A stretch of 64,000 bases of DNA from Atherinomorus stipes (taxonomy: Eukaryota > Chordata > Actinopteri > Atheriniformes > Atherinidae). Below are positions 12,126 through 39,215 of this stretch, piece by piece. Location: contig JALJCO010000093.1 of the NCBI GenBank assembly GCA_023101725.1, positions 310,001-374,000 of the forward strand. Direction: 5' to 3'. Under the pieces are notes generated by a model, which was not told where the DNA came from, did not search any database, and saw nothing but the letters and a program-made list of their open reading frames with translations. Within the stretch, counting starts at the first letter, position 1. Each line of letters begins with the position of its first letter. A program made the position numbers and the translations under genes.

Positions 12126-13766
12126 GGATCATACTAGCTAAGAATGAATAAACAAAATCACTTGTCATCAAGTTGTGCTTGTTTTGTCTTGATTAAACTT
12201 GGCATCTTTTGAAAATGTCAGCCTTAAACTTGATAGGCATTAAAACCATTAAAATCAAACTGAAAATAGCTTTTCGTAAGTAGATATGACATTAATCTCC
12301 TCTGCTGTAAGTCAGTGACTGGGGCTTATTGTACATTACAGTGATGTCTCCAGCCCTGTGGCCTTTCAGCGGTCACACCACTGGCCCCCATCACGTTACA
12401 GCAGCTGTGAGGAATTCACAAAGTCTGGGTAAAAGGGGTAAAAACAGGGGGGTGGGGGCAGGAAAGGAAAGGAGGAGTCTGCGGCTTGGGTGGGGGGAGG
12501 TGGGGTTACAAAAACAAAGCAAGAACTTAAAAACAAAGTTTACCACCGAAGGAAAACAACTGGCCCGGAAAAAAGTTGGTGTGAGAGGGGAGAAAGAAAG
12601 AGGAGAAGAAAAATGAAGACAAAAATGTGGCAGAATCGTAGTGGTTGGATGAGGGCCCGAGCCCCGCCCTCTTTCTCCCTCCCGTTCGCGCTCCGTCTCC
12701 AGCCCTAACACAACAGAATCCCCCACAAGCCCAGCCACATCAGGAACGGCTGGCTACATTATAGCTGCCATTATCGTCTCTCAAGTCATAACAGCCCGAG
12801 AACACCCACCTCGACTGCTGCTCCGCCAAGAGGGGGAGGGGCGAGGTTGCAGGAATTAGGGAGAGGGTGGAGGTAGTGGGGGAGAAGAAGGAGCAGGAGA
12901 TAGTTAGAGATACAGAGCAGTGGAAAAGGCCGAATGAGAAGACAGCAGCAGGGAGTGAAGGAGAGGGTGGGGGAGAATGACGGGAACAAAATACTTTCAG
13001 ATGGGTGTTTACACAGAATGCTGCAAAGTCCAAAGATGTGTGCCGAGTTTTATTTAGGCTTTTTGCCATGTGCAAATACTGTCCAAGTAATAGATTATCC
13101 TGAAAACACACATATACACACGAGCACCCACATTCCCATCTGAGATTAAAGGAGAAATGAGGTTAAGAGGAAAGGGGATGTCATTACATGCCACTTTTTA
13201 TATTAGCTGAGGAGGGAGAGGGGGGACGTGTGTGAGCCCCAGTTTAGAGTTACACCCAAGAGAAGAGGAGTGTAGGAGTAGAGTGGAGCAGAGCCAAATC
13301 AGACCTTTTGTCTGACATGACCAGTGACCTGTGGAAATGTCTGTCCTCTCTGGAGACTTCTTCAGAGGGAGGAGGATCAGCACTTTATGGGAATGTCACA
13401 AATGGCCAAACTGGGCAAGCCTAAACAATGTTTCTCTTTGTATGGCAAACACAAACTACCACCTGAGAGCTGAATCTAGTGGGGTATATACACACTAAAG
13501 GCCAGTTATGTAAAAGTCATGCAACACTGCAATCAGTTCTCTTCAACATATGCAGTGACGGGGATTGGTGCTTTATTTCCTTGTGGGTGGAGGAAGAATA
13601 GAAAAAATAAACAAACAATTACAGTGAATGTTAGTTGTTAAAATCATTTTTTTTATGTTAGAAAATCAAAACTGCATGGTCAGGGTTAAAAATTTATCAT
13701 GTTAAGAGCTAAAATTCAGTCTTTTTGCAATTTGAACATTATTTTTATGGATGCCATTCTTACAAT
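12126..13766. other. Intergenic, purine-rich stretch, no gene
   Basis: Strong A/G bias at 12420-12620 and 12820-12980 produces low-complexity frames on both strands. CpG is slightly raised at 12640-12700 (GGCCCGAGCCCCGCCC). I could not show a promoter. Confidence 0.4.
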
Positions 13767-15057
13767 TAGAGCTGGGCGATATTGGAAATTTATCATGATA
13801 TTTTTTTCCATATTGCTTGATATCGATATATATCACGGCATAAAATAAATCTTTATTTTTGACAATCTTAAATGTTCCCTGTTACTCTTAAATGAGATTT
13901 GAAGATATCAGAGGATTTATTTTATTCAAATATTTATTTTCTGTCAAAGCTGAACATGACATGTAACATTACACAGCTGTGTCAGATAAAATAGGTACAC
14001 AAACAACTCTAAATGAGTTATAAAAATCTTAATTCTAAAACTAAAATCTTAAAGCTTTCAAGTTTAACAGGAGAACAGAAGCATTTTTTTCAATGTCATA
14101 TTAATAAATAAATGATATATTTGATATTTTAAATAGCACCAATAATACCTTTTGTTTCTGGACAATGGAAACTTAAATTTAAGGTATAAAATTATGAGAA
14201 ACTTTATAAATAAGGATAAAGTGGGTTTTAGTGGCTCTAACTCACCACTGAGGCATCTACATGCTGGAAACCAGCTTCCCTCTGAGAGATGATGCTGAAT
14301 TCAGACTTTTATTTAATGGCATGAGTAGTTCTCTGTGATTGTATCGTGCATGAATATTATATGCGCATGCACGTGACTCGTAAAGTCTCTACCGACCTTA
14401 AAGAAAGGGTCCCCTGAAAGCAACAGTGTGATCGGAACCTTGATCAGTATATTTATTGGAATGTCTTCAACTTGTAATATCAAAGTTAATTACCAGCCGT
14501 TACCTTTCCTCGCTCCGGGTGGACCTCCTGCTGCTCTGCCTCTGCCCCCCCCCTGTCGCTCTGCGTGCCATCCGCATGCACAGCAGGTGACAGGATCACC
14601 GCTGCTGCAGTGTCAGTTCAGAAATGTTGACGTTTTTGTGTTAAATCATTTAATTCTCGGCATCCTGAAGGTGATGATGACGACGATGATGATGGTGATA
14701 AAACAGCTGCGGCGGCTTCAGTCAGTGAAGGAGAAACGCGGTTTTTCCTGGGGTGATTTCCTCCTCTGTCATATGGAAGGCTTTGCTCTGTCCATGCGGT
14801 GGCGCGCACTTCTTCACGTGCTTGTGTTGTGGTTTGAGAGGGGCCGGGACTTGGAGACAGAGCGTGCCTGGGTCTGCGTTTGTGATTGGTTAGGAGGGAG
14901 TAATGACTGTAGTATTAAGCTACATGATAGACTAGAATGAAAAAACGGAGGGAGACTTTTTTTTTTTATAGAACCTCCTATCGAGGCTCTCTTTTATCTA
15001 TCGCAGGCACGCCTTTTCGATAGATGTATATCGTTAATGAATTATCGCCCAGCCCTA
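13767..15057. mobile_element. hAT-like non-autonomous element (1.29 kb)
   Basis: Ends TAGAGCTGGGCGATATT and ATTATCGCCCAGCCCTA are inverted copies of a well-known fish hAT terminus. Subterminal TATCGATA-type repeats are present. The candidate target duplication (CTTACAAT / AACTCAAT) agrees at only 4 of 8, so the copy is older or the border is off by a base or two. The internal 170-aa frame at 14428-14940 is not transposase-like. Internal blocks are shared with the elements at 17328 and 18497. Confidence 0.75.
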
Positions 15058-15108
15058 AACTCAATGTACATACTTTTCTCCATTCTGACTCTACATTTTA
15101 TATTTTAA

Positions 15109-15850
15109 AGGGAAAACTCAGTAACTTTTTTACCTCAATAAATGCTTTTCGGAATCACCGTGGGGCTAAACAAAGTGTTTACGGAGCGATTCAATGTTTC
15201 CCCCCCTCCCGCCGGGGCCTCTGGCCTGCGAGCAGCTAAATACAACTTTGCCTGCGCCGACCCGAGCAGAACTTGCGACAACAGAAACCACTGTACGGTA
15301 CTCAGGTCCCCTATCTACCGAGCTGCTTCCAGCTCTGATTTGAACCAGACTACCAGCGCTAATTCGAAGAAAACATTTCTTTAGCTTCACACCACCTAAA
15401 CACGGCTCCTGGCTCTCATAACCAACTCTTTGCTGGACCAGAGTGATTCACGTAGCTTGCGCTGCCTGGGCGCATCACTGCTTCAGGCTCAATAATCACT
15501 TGTCACGTCCGCAAAAAGTAAATAAAAGTTCGTATTCTTACCTGCTACTCGCCAACACCAGTGAAAAATATAATCCACGGCATATTTACCCGCAAATCGC
15601 GGTCTAAAACGTCCCGTTTTAGAAGAGACAGGTCTTTGCTTTGAGCAGAGGGAGACGAGGTGCTGCTACCAACGCAGCAAAGTAGCATCAACAAGCTAGA
15701 AAAAGCTTAGAAATATATCCAGGGATCAAAATAGAAGAAAGACAGGTAGAGAAGCCGTCTGTGTGCTGTGGGGGTGTAAGGGGGGGTTGAACACGACAGT
15801 GAAAGGACATTACTAGGGGGAGCCCCGAGCTGAAGTTACTGAGTTCTGCT
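15109..15850. mobile_element. TTAA-flanked MITE (742 bp)
   Basis: Starts AGGGAAAACTCAGTAACTT and ends AAGTTACTGAGTTCTGCT, inverted copies with 3 mismatches, between TTAA at 15105-15108 and 15851-15854. The interior is CpG-rich for this region (15190-15300) and contains no transposase. Confidence 0.65.
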
Positions 15851-15854
15851 TTAA

Positions 15855-17327
15855 GAACGTAATTGAAGATCCTTTTGGTTTGCATTAACAACGCGCTGGG
15901 TGTGCGCGCTCTGCAGCCTAGTGACCCCCCTTGGAACATTTTTCCGGGCAAAGCTTTCCCTTTTTATAAAGAAAAAAACACATTTTGTGCAATCTTTGCT
16001 CATTTCTGTGACATTCCGTGTTTATAATAAATTCTGTTTTTAATGTTCAATTCCGTGATTCCGTCCGTGTTTCCGTGATTGCGGATTTCATAGGGCTCCA
16101 ATACTGTTACAGCGCTGCTAAAAACATATTAGTTGACTTACTTAAGCAGTACATTTTTGCGAGTTAGATTTTACACATTGCATACATTCTATTTAGTTAA
16201 TGTTTTGATCACTTCTTAAGTGTGCTCTAAAATAACACTTGCTGCAAAGCTTCTTCTGTTTCTTACTTTTTCTTTGGTGTTTTAAACCAGTTTAATGTAG
16301 CAACAACAGGCCGGCAATGTAATTGTTTACTCTTTTTCCCAGGTAAAAGTCTGGATTAACAATAATGTACTTTAATTTGTGTAGGCTGCAATCTCTTGAT
16401 TTTTTTCTCTCATTATATTGATGTAGAATTGTTTATGTCCACATCAAGATTAATTTCAGAATTGAAAGAGTTTTGCTTTTCAAGTAATTAAACTATTTTT
16501 AACACAAGTCTAATCTGCATAAATGTCAAATATCACACTTGTTATTTCCATCTCTTTCAGAAGCATAAGTGAGGGAACATTAGTGTCTGAATGACTGAAT
16601 TCCATTATTTTAACAAATTTGAGAAGCCATTAATGTGACATAGCACATGTTTAGAATGGGCTTAGCTTTTCCAAATATCTTTTAGCTATCTCCACCCCCC
16701 AAATATTCGGTGAGCTTCCAGACATAGCAGCACAGCACAGCGTGTTACTAAATGAATTCAGTTACTGAGTGATATGATACACTTACTGCAACAGGCGTTA
16801 ACAGCACAACTATCACCACTGACACAGTGAAGATGACTCTGCTCTCAACTCAACAGGACATATCAACTTAGTACCCACACTTCCACATTCATATAGAGCC
16901 TGTGGGTGCGCCTGATACAGACATCTGTCAGCATGCTCACTTTGTTTTGAACAGTTTTATACTGGAGTTCAGTGGTTATAAAAGTACATTTATTGTATGT
17001 AATGAACAAGCTGGCTGGTCTTCAGTCAGAGACGTGGCATTTGGCATGTAGGGTTATAGCTTTGCAATATAAGGCTGTAAGAGCAAAAACCCTGGTATGT
17101 AAAGGTAAAGCATGAGACTTGATTACTTATCATGTCAAATGATAATCTGTAAGAGTTTTGTGGGATTTCTCATTTCAGAAAGTGACACATGATGTGATCA
17201 AATATATGTATGTTCTTTGTCTTGAAATTTTTTATGTTATTAACCCATTGTTGGACACGTATTGAAATATTTGGAAATTTAAAGTTTTAGCCATAAAGAA
17301 GAGTGTTATTGTAATATTGGAAAATAT
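15855..17327. other. Intergenic, nothing recognised
   Basis: AT-rich sequence. TTCCGTGTTTATAATAAATT and TTCCGTGATT repeats near 16010-16085 look like a degraded element. No coding potential. Confidence 0.4.
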
Positions 17328-18421
17328 TAGGGATGTAACGATTCACTGAAGCCATGATTTGATTCGATTCGATTCACGATTTCCATTTTTTACAATTTTT
17401 TTTCCAACAAAATTAATTGTTTATTTGTTTATGCCAACTTTTACTTTGTTGGTTTACTGAACCTACCATTTTGTGCTTTTTGTCAAACTGTAACTGTCTG
17501 TTGTCTTACTAACAGAACTTAATACAAAACCAATAATAATTATACATGATATTGAAATGATCACGAATCCTTATATGATCTATCACATGCTGCTTCTAGA
17601 GGTGTTTTTTTTTTTTTTTTTTTTTTGTGGCAGATTTCTCACTGCACAGTGTTCCCCCCTACAAAATATTGTAGTTGTGGCAGTACCGCAGGTCGGAGGG
17701 GGGGTGTATAAACACACTGTGCATAAATGATAACTCGCTTCACACTCACAGAAGCCTTTCCCAACCTGTGTAGTCCCAATTAAAACAAATAGGCTGAAAT
17801 AAATAATACTATTAGGGATGTCAAATGTGCTAATACACTGAGACAAATAAATCAGTGAAGCTAACACTTTAATTTTCTGAACTAAGTTATCACTCATGTC
17901 ATATTGAAAATCCATGTTCTGCATTTTCTCATTAAGAGAAGCATGATTTTGGGATTGTAGGTGTTTTGATTAAATAATTAATCAAATCCGCTAAAAAAAC
18001 AATTTATTATTCTTATTCATGAACTTCATCTTTAAAGTTATATCTTTAAAGCCTTCTGGCCAACTCACATCAGGTCTGTGTGTACGTCATGTTCTGGATG
18101 CACCGCGGTGTTGCTCCGACCTCGCAGCATGTCAACACACACGGGGGCCTCTATGCTGCTGTGTTGTTAAAAAACGCTGACGTTGTCCATGTGAAACATT
18201 TAGCTAATTCTCAGCATTTTGAAGGCAAGCCGCTAATAATGTAGCCGCAGCGGATTGCCATTACTGAGTCAGTTGGGGAAACACTACGTTATGTACTGCA
18301 CGTTCGGGAGTTTGTTTACATGATCCCCTGCGAAGCGATTTTCTTTTTTTCTACATCCATTGACATTTTAACCAGCCTAAACCGATTTGAAACCGATTTT
18401 CGAAGCATTGTTACATTCTTA
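17328..18421. mobile_element. hAT-like element with perfect 8-bp target duplication (1.09 kb)
   Basis: Ends TAGGGATGTAACGATTC and GCATTGTTACATTCTTA are inverted copies. GAAAATAT occurs immediately outside both ends (17320-17327 and 18422-18429). A run of 22 T lies at 17605-17626. No transposase. Confidence 0.85.
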
Positions 18422-18496
18422 GAAAATATTACAAGATATTAAAGCTTGATGGCTTTGATTCTAAAATAACAACAGTTCTAAAGTGGAAGTGGTCAG

Positions 18497-19694
18497 TAGG
18501 GCTGCTATGAATAGTCAACGTTGTTGACAGAAGTTAATGAAAATAGTCAACGGTTTTAATTGTCGACTATTGTTGGTAAAAAAAAAGGGGGGGGGGGGGG
18601 GACAAAAGAAAAACGTGTGAGACATCACTTCCTTGCCATCTCTGCTCAGAGTTGTGCATGTGAAATGGGCTATATGCATGACTCCACTGGCTGGAGGGGG
18701 GAAACGGAAACAAGGGGGGAAAGAAATGGGGGGGGGCCCCCCATAGAGTGCAGCGCCAAGTAAAGAAATAAAGTACAATCAAAGGGATGTAAAGTCTGGG
18801 ACCACTTCATATTAAACTTACAAAATAAATTAAGATTTGAGGACACTCCAGAGTTGAGGATGGGTCGGAAGATAACATACATTGGTGTTTCCTATCCTCC
18901 ACGACAACTGAGTGCTTATTTGTGCGATATATCAGATGGTCATCCTCTAAAGCCGCTTTCAGACCTCCATTGTGGAATTTTTTCAGTAAAGTCCGTCCGC
19001 TCTTTAATCAGAGTTGTCTTTTCAAACATATTGCTTCCTTGTGGACTTCTTACACCCTGATAAGTTGATTGTCGAAATGGGATAGGATGTCATTGTACCG
19101 AAACATTTCATGTGTGTTCAGCCAAAACAATGTGCTGCACCATTTTCGCTGTTATGGTATATGCAGGCTAGCTGGTACATGTCCACTACAGCTCCATGGT
19201 AAAAAAAGCAGAACATTTGTCTGAATGCAAACACTATAAAAGGCAAAGTTCGCACAATTGCTGCTTTTCAGGGCACGTCGGAAAGGGGCTGGAAAACTGT
19301 CAGAATCCCACATACAGAAAAAACAGCATCTCTTGTTGAGATAATCCCAAATAAGGATTTTTAAAATGGCACCTGTAATAACTCTTTCTGGATATCCAAT
19401 GGTTAAAAATACTAAATATAAGACTTTTAAGATATCAGAAACTTCCTAAATAAGGAGAATTAAGTGTTTTTAGTGGATTCGGTTCACCACTGTATCAAAG
19501 CACTTACATGCTAAAATCAGTTTCTGTCATCGAGATAATGCCAAATTTGGATTTTTGATATGTACTTGTAGGGGGAAACACTGAAAGCTGATTGCAGGTT
19601 AATAATGGTGAGATTTATAATCTGATTAGTTTACTAATAATTTCAATAGTTGATGGCTAATCGATTATCACAATAGTTGCTAGTTGCCGCCCTA
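18497..19694. mobile_element. hAT-like element (1.2 kb)
   Basis: Starts TAGGGCTGCTATGAATAGTC and ends with TAATCGATTATCACAATAG...GCCGCCCTA. Flanks GTGGTCAG and GTAGTCTG agree at 6 of 8. Subterminal ATAGTCAAC repeats and a 15-G run at 18587-18601 are present. No transposase frame. It lies only 75 bp after the previous element. Confidence 0.75.
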
Positions 19695-20163
19695 GTAGTC
19701 TGTACTACATTTTCTTCTCATCTTTATGATAGCAAATCTCAGCTAAGTGTCTGGACTAGCATGATCACTGATGATTGGTGGGGAGAACAGTATGTGGTTC
19801 TATGATTTCATGGAATAGAATGGAGAGATTTTGTACAATGAAGTGACCAAATATAGCTGTTTGCTAGAAAGGACTAAAGGTGGAGTTGTCATGTTGGTCT
19901 TCAGAAATTATCATCATACATGGACAGTTTGATGAGAAACGTTTCAATTTCCATTCAAGAGTCAAGACTGATTCATTTAATAGCCTTGTTAGTCTTTTTT
20001 CAGTCTGCTCAGTGACAAGTAGTAACAAAATTCCTCTTTATCATCTATGTTGTCTTGTCAATTTACCTCTGGTTCCACAAGTTTTAGCAGGAAAATATAA
20101 GATTTGTGTTGACAAAAGAAAAAAAAATAGCCAGTTAATAACTAACAATAGTCAGTCAGTCAG
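19695..20163. other. Intergenic, nothing recognised
   Basis: AT-rich sequence with no domain or splice pattern. A (GTCA)n run of about five units ends it near 20165. Confidence 0.4.
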
Positions 20164-20260
20164 TCATTTTCTGTACCGCTTATCCAGTTCAGGGTCGCGG
20201 GGGTTGCTGGAGCCTATCCCAGCTATTATCAGGCGAGAGGCGGGGTACACCCTGGACTAA
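20164..20260 (+). repeat. Teleost retroelement tail copy
   Basis: CATTTTCTGTACCGCTTATC, then GGGTCGCGGGGGTTGCTGGA, GCCTATCCCAGCT and GGCGGGGTACACCCTGGA. It is nearly identical, in reverse orientation, to 52991-53078. The pair shows that this is a dispersed family and not gene sequence. Confidence 0.75.
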
Positions 20261-23200
20261 CAATAAGTCGAGCATATTCTAGTTTTGATCTTACTGTTGA
20301 CAGTTTATGTCATTATGTCAATTTGTTTGCATGCTACGGGTGCCACCATATAGTGCTTTGTCTTTGACTTTTCCTGTTCCCTGTAGAGTACATCAGACAC
20401 AACAGTGGCATACGGACTATCTATACAAAGTGCTACGACAATAAAGTGTGGGCCATCCTCAAGGAATTTGAGTTACATTTCAGATGGATAGTACATGGCT
20501 GCTTCTTTTTTTATGTGTCATAAGTGTGTTTTTATTTTTGCTGATATCTGTAGCTGAATTCTTGACACTTTTAGCAGGGGCCTGATCTGCTGTTGTAGTT
20601 GGTGTTTCCTGCTGGCTTAAGACCTTAACAATCTAGTTGCTTGATTACTGATAATCAGAACAAATATAAGCATTTCATGAATAACAATCCGTGTTGTTTT
20701 GGTTAGTTAATAGGTAAGCTGTAGTAGACATTTATTAGGCCACACCAAAGTAGGGTTGGTTTAAAAAAAAAAAAGGAATTGAGGTGAGCTCAGCTAACAT
20801 ACCATCCCACATACAACCTAAGAACAAACAGTGAGAGGAAAGAGTGTATAAATAAAGTACAATTTTGAACATTTCTTAAATATTACTGTGTACCTTAATC
20901 CTATGTGCATACCCTGCTTTTGCCCCACTTTTTCTCCTTGTATACGATGATGTAGAGGATTGTGTCCTCTTTCTGTCCTCTCAGGATGTCACTTGGTAAA
21001 TGGAGTGTTTGAATAAGGTGGGGGTTGTTGAGTGTAGAAGAAGGCTGGACACCCTGTCCTCATCTTCAGCTCCGTGTTCACTGGCCAGCTCACTGTGTGC
21101 CGCAGCAGAGCGAACTTGTTTGGTCAGCCGTTTAATTTACGGCCTTGGGGTTTTTAATATGCTGCTGCCCGATCCTTCTCAAACCTTGCACCACAAAATT
21201 ACAGCAGGGAGCAAACTCACTCAGACTTTTTCACAAAATACTGTCCAAAAATAGTACAATGCCATAACACCTGTATCCGCTCTGTGTATGTAATCATCTA
21301 TCTGTTCATGCTCTAGAATATAAGTCCATATTTTCAAGCAGATCTTCATAATACTCTTCACTAAGTCTAGCAATAAATCCTACCTTATGCAAAATGCAAT
21401 GTTCACTTTTTGCTAAGGCTAAATATTGTGGTGGTGTTGTCCTGACTGCCAAAATAAAGATCCAAAGTTTTACTGTAGGTGTTTGCAATATTAAATTTTT
21501 TCTTATATATCAGAATATCAGAATTTCTTCTAAACATTTGTTCTGTTTACATTTTCAGCATGAGAGTTAGCTTTGTACCCTACAAATTGATGACGAGTTT
21601 GGAGCTACAACAGGAGCACCCTCATACAGTACCTGAGTGTAACTCGCTCCCAGGAGAAATTTGTGAGCTTTTTTATTTTCTTTCTCTTTTTCCTCTGAAT
21701 TCCAGTTTGCTTATGAACATGTGGGCTCATTCATTATGCAGTTTTAACCTGAGAACCACCAATATTTATCATAAACACACACAAACACATTAAAATTCTC
21801 ATATAGACCTTCCACTGAGCTTATGCTACATAAACTGGTTCACTACAGTATGTGTAGTCTTGGTTGCCACTGGATCATCATGCTCCCCCTGTCGAGACTG
21901 ACAGGTGTGACAGTGACGTGTGCATGTGTGTGTGTGTTTGTGTATATATCAGGCTGTCTGGGGGTCCCCCTTCTTGGTATTTATTAGTTTTGGACAGCTG
22001 AGCTACTTGGCAAATCTCTATTTAGCACTTCCGGCTAATTATCACACACACATCTAAAGCTTGCGCTGAATATGTGCAATCAGCCCAGGACCGCCCACAT
22101 AATTTGGCCACTTGCTAGCTTTTGTACCAAATCCCCCCCTTGGTGGCTTGTGGGCTTAAATAGGTCCCTGCTGCCCTTTTAACACTTGTGCTACCACATT
22201 ACTGGCCTGGCAACCTGTAACACTGAAACCATAGAGCTTTCATCTGCAGCAGACAGAAGCTGTCCCAGTTTAGGTCTGAACACTTGTCACATAAACTGAT
22301 GCAATGTGATATTTTGTTTCTGCATGCACAGCAGTAATGCACCATGCAAGAGTCCGATTTATAATGGTTCTAATCACAATGTAGATATAAAAACAAAAAT
22401 GAAGTAAATTAAAGGGCTAAAGATAAATGAATACAACTATATTTGAACTATACAGAAATTGCAGTCTTACTATTTTGGGTATTTGATTACTTTTCTAAAC
22501 AATAAAACCTCATCGTCTCAGCTCTTACTACCTGCACTGATGTGTTTGGATGTAATGAGCAGGTGCTTGTTCCCAAGATCTCTCCGCTAGAATTACCTTA
22601 CACATACAATCCTGCTGAAAGATCCCCCCTCAAAATGAGCTTCACACAAAAGATTGCTTTGTCTGCCCTTCATTTTTCTCTATTTGTATCACTAATATCC
22701 CTCAACTTTTGTCCTTTAACATTTGAGGCGAACCTCAGATTTTTGTCATATATGAGACTGTTAATCAAAAATAAAGTGTGTGCTTGAGCAGTGTTTGAGG
22801 TGCACAGCTGCGAAGAAAGGCAAGATTAGTGACTAAAACTAACATAATTTTCACAATTTGATCCAAGTTTTATAACACAAACAGTTATAAAACATAAATG
22901 TCCATATAAAGACAACTAAATACAAAAAGATTCACTTGGTTGTTTACTCAGCCAATCAGAGAATTACATTTTATTATTTCAGAGCAGAAAGTATATGGTT
23001 AGAATATTTACTTTTGTCTTTATTTTCCTTTTTAAAACTCTGTCTAATTACAGTCTTAAAAAACAGTTTCACAAGAGTTTTATTCTCAGCTTTAAAACCA
23101 AGAGTTAAACGGCTGCGTTGCTCAGCCTCAGGTCAGATTTTTTGCACAATGAATAACAGATGTTGATTTAATTTCACCTGCAAAAATATGTTCTATGTGT

Positions 23201-23526
23201 CTATCAGAACCGAGTATCCTCCCATCCTGTCCAAAAGACATATTAAGTGAATTTGTGCTGATTTGCTCTTTCAGTAATTTTTTCTATTTTAAGAGTCGAT
23301 TTTAAGGGAGAATATTTCTAAGAAGCCAGATAGATCTCACAACTTCTAATGCTTAATAGTGTTTTGAGCCCAAGATCTATTTGGTACTTTTACACAAGTG
23401 ACAGGTTTACTACGTTGAACTAACACTGTTTAAAATAAGTATGACTCAGGCTTTTCAGAGTTTATTTAGTCCTTAAACTGTTTTTCTTGGTTTTGGTTTG
23501 GTCTGTTATTAACATCCTACACACTG
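20261..23526. other. Upstream region of gli1, no coding sequence found
   Basis: The gli1 promoter and non-coding first exon may lie here or further upstream, but no clear start site or donor can be chosen. A GACCGCCCA, one base from the GLI consensus GACCACCCA, lies at 22089-22097. Confidence 0.4.
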
Positions 23527-23531
23527 TTTTT

Positions 23532-23571
<40 letters not shown>

Positions 23572-23572
23572 T
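23527..23572 (+). repeat. (TTTC)n microsatellite before the gli1 acceptor
   Basis: About 11 TTTC units about 120 bp upstream of the first gli1 coding exon. Confidence 0.95.
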
Positions 23573-23730
23573 TTCCTCCAGCCACAATTGTTTGTGTATA
23601 TTTGGCTTTTCTTTCTGATGGTGTTTAGCTTTGTTTGGTTGAGCTGGTTTGTTTGGTGCTGACCCCGTTCTTCTATGTGTCTCTCTGCCAGGTCCAGGCT
23701 GTAAGGGGAGCAGTAGGTCCCGGAGCTCTA

Positions 23731-38809
<15,079 letters not shown>

Positions 38810-39177
38810 AAGACTCTCAGGCAGCTAAACATATATTCAGGCTAACAATCATTGACTTTGGCCTTGCCTAGGGGTCTAAAAACTTATATTCTGTTGCTTA
38901 GAGGGGTTTCTCCTTGTACTTGCAATAAAGAGACAGAAAACCTTTGAACTGAACATTTCACAAATCAAGCAACATTGTGTACTGACCCATATGCCTTTAT
39001 GCATGAAACCCAACCTGCTAGGATCCTGAACTATCAAGGGGTGTGTTGCTTACTGTAGACACATGTAAAAGGGATAAATATGCTTTGGTTGAAAGCTGAG
39101 ACCAAGCTACTAATACGGTCTCTTCAGTCAGAGGTTTGAAAAATTAAAAACCTTAAAACCAAAGGTGCCCTATCATC

Positions 39178-39178
<1 letters not shown>

Positions 39179-39213
<35 letters not shown>
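39179..39213 (+). repeat. gli1: Run of 35 C in the gli1 3' UTR
   Basis: Uninterrupted C homopolymer about 370 nt after the stop codon. On RNA it would be an ideal PCBP (poly-C binding protein) site; on the other DNA strand it is G35. The exact length may be affected by sequencing or assembly error. Confidence 0.9.

Positions 39214-39215
<2 letters not shown>

Noticed and set aside
12391..13111. Minus-strand frames of 115-123 codons, considered as gene exons
   Set aside because: Produced by a strongly purine-rich strand. Ser/Pro/Leu-rich translation without motifs.
14428..14940. 170-codon frame
   Set aside because: It lies wholly inside a hAT-like non-autonomous element and resembles no transposase.
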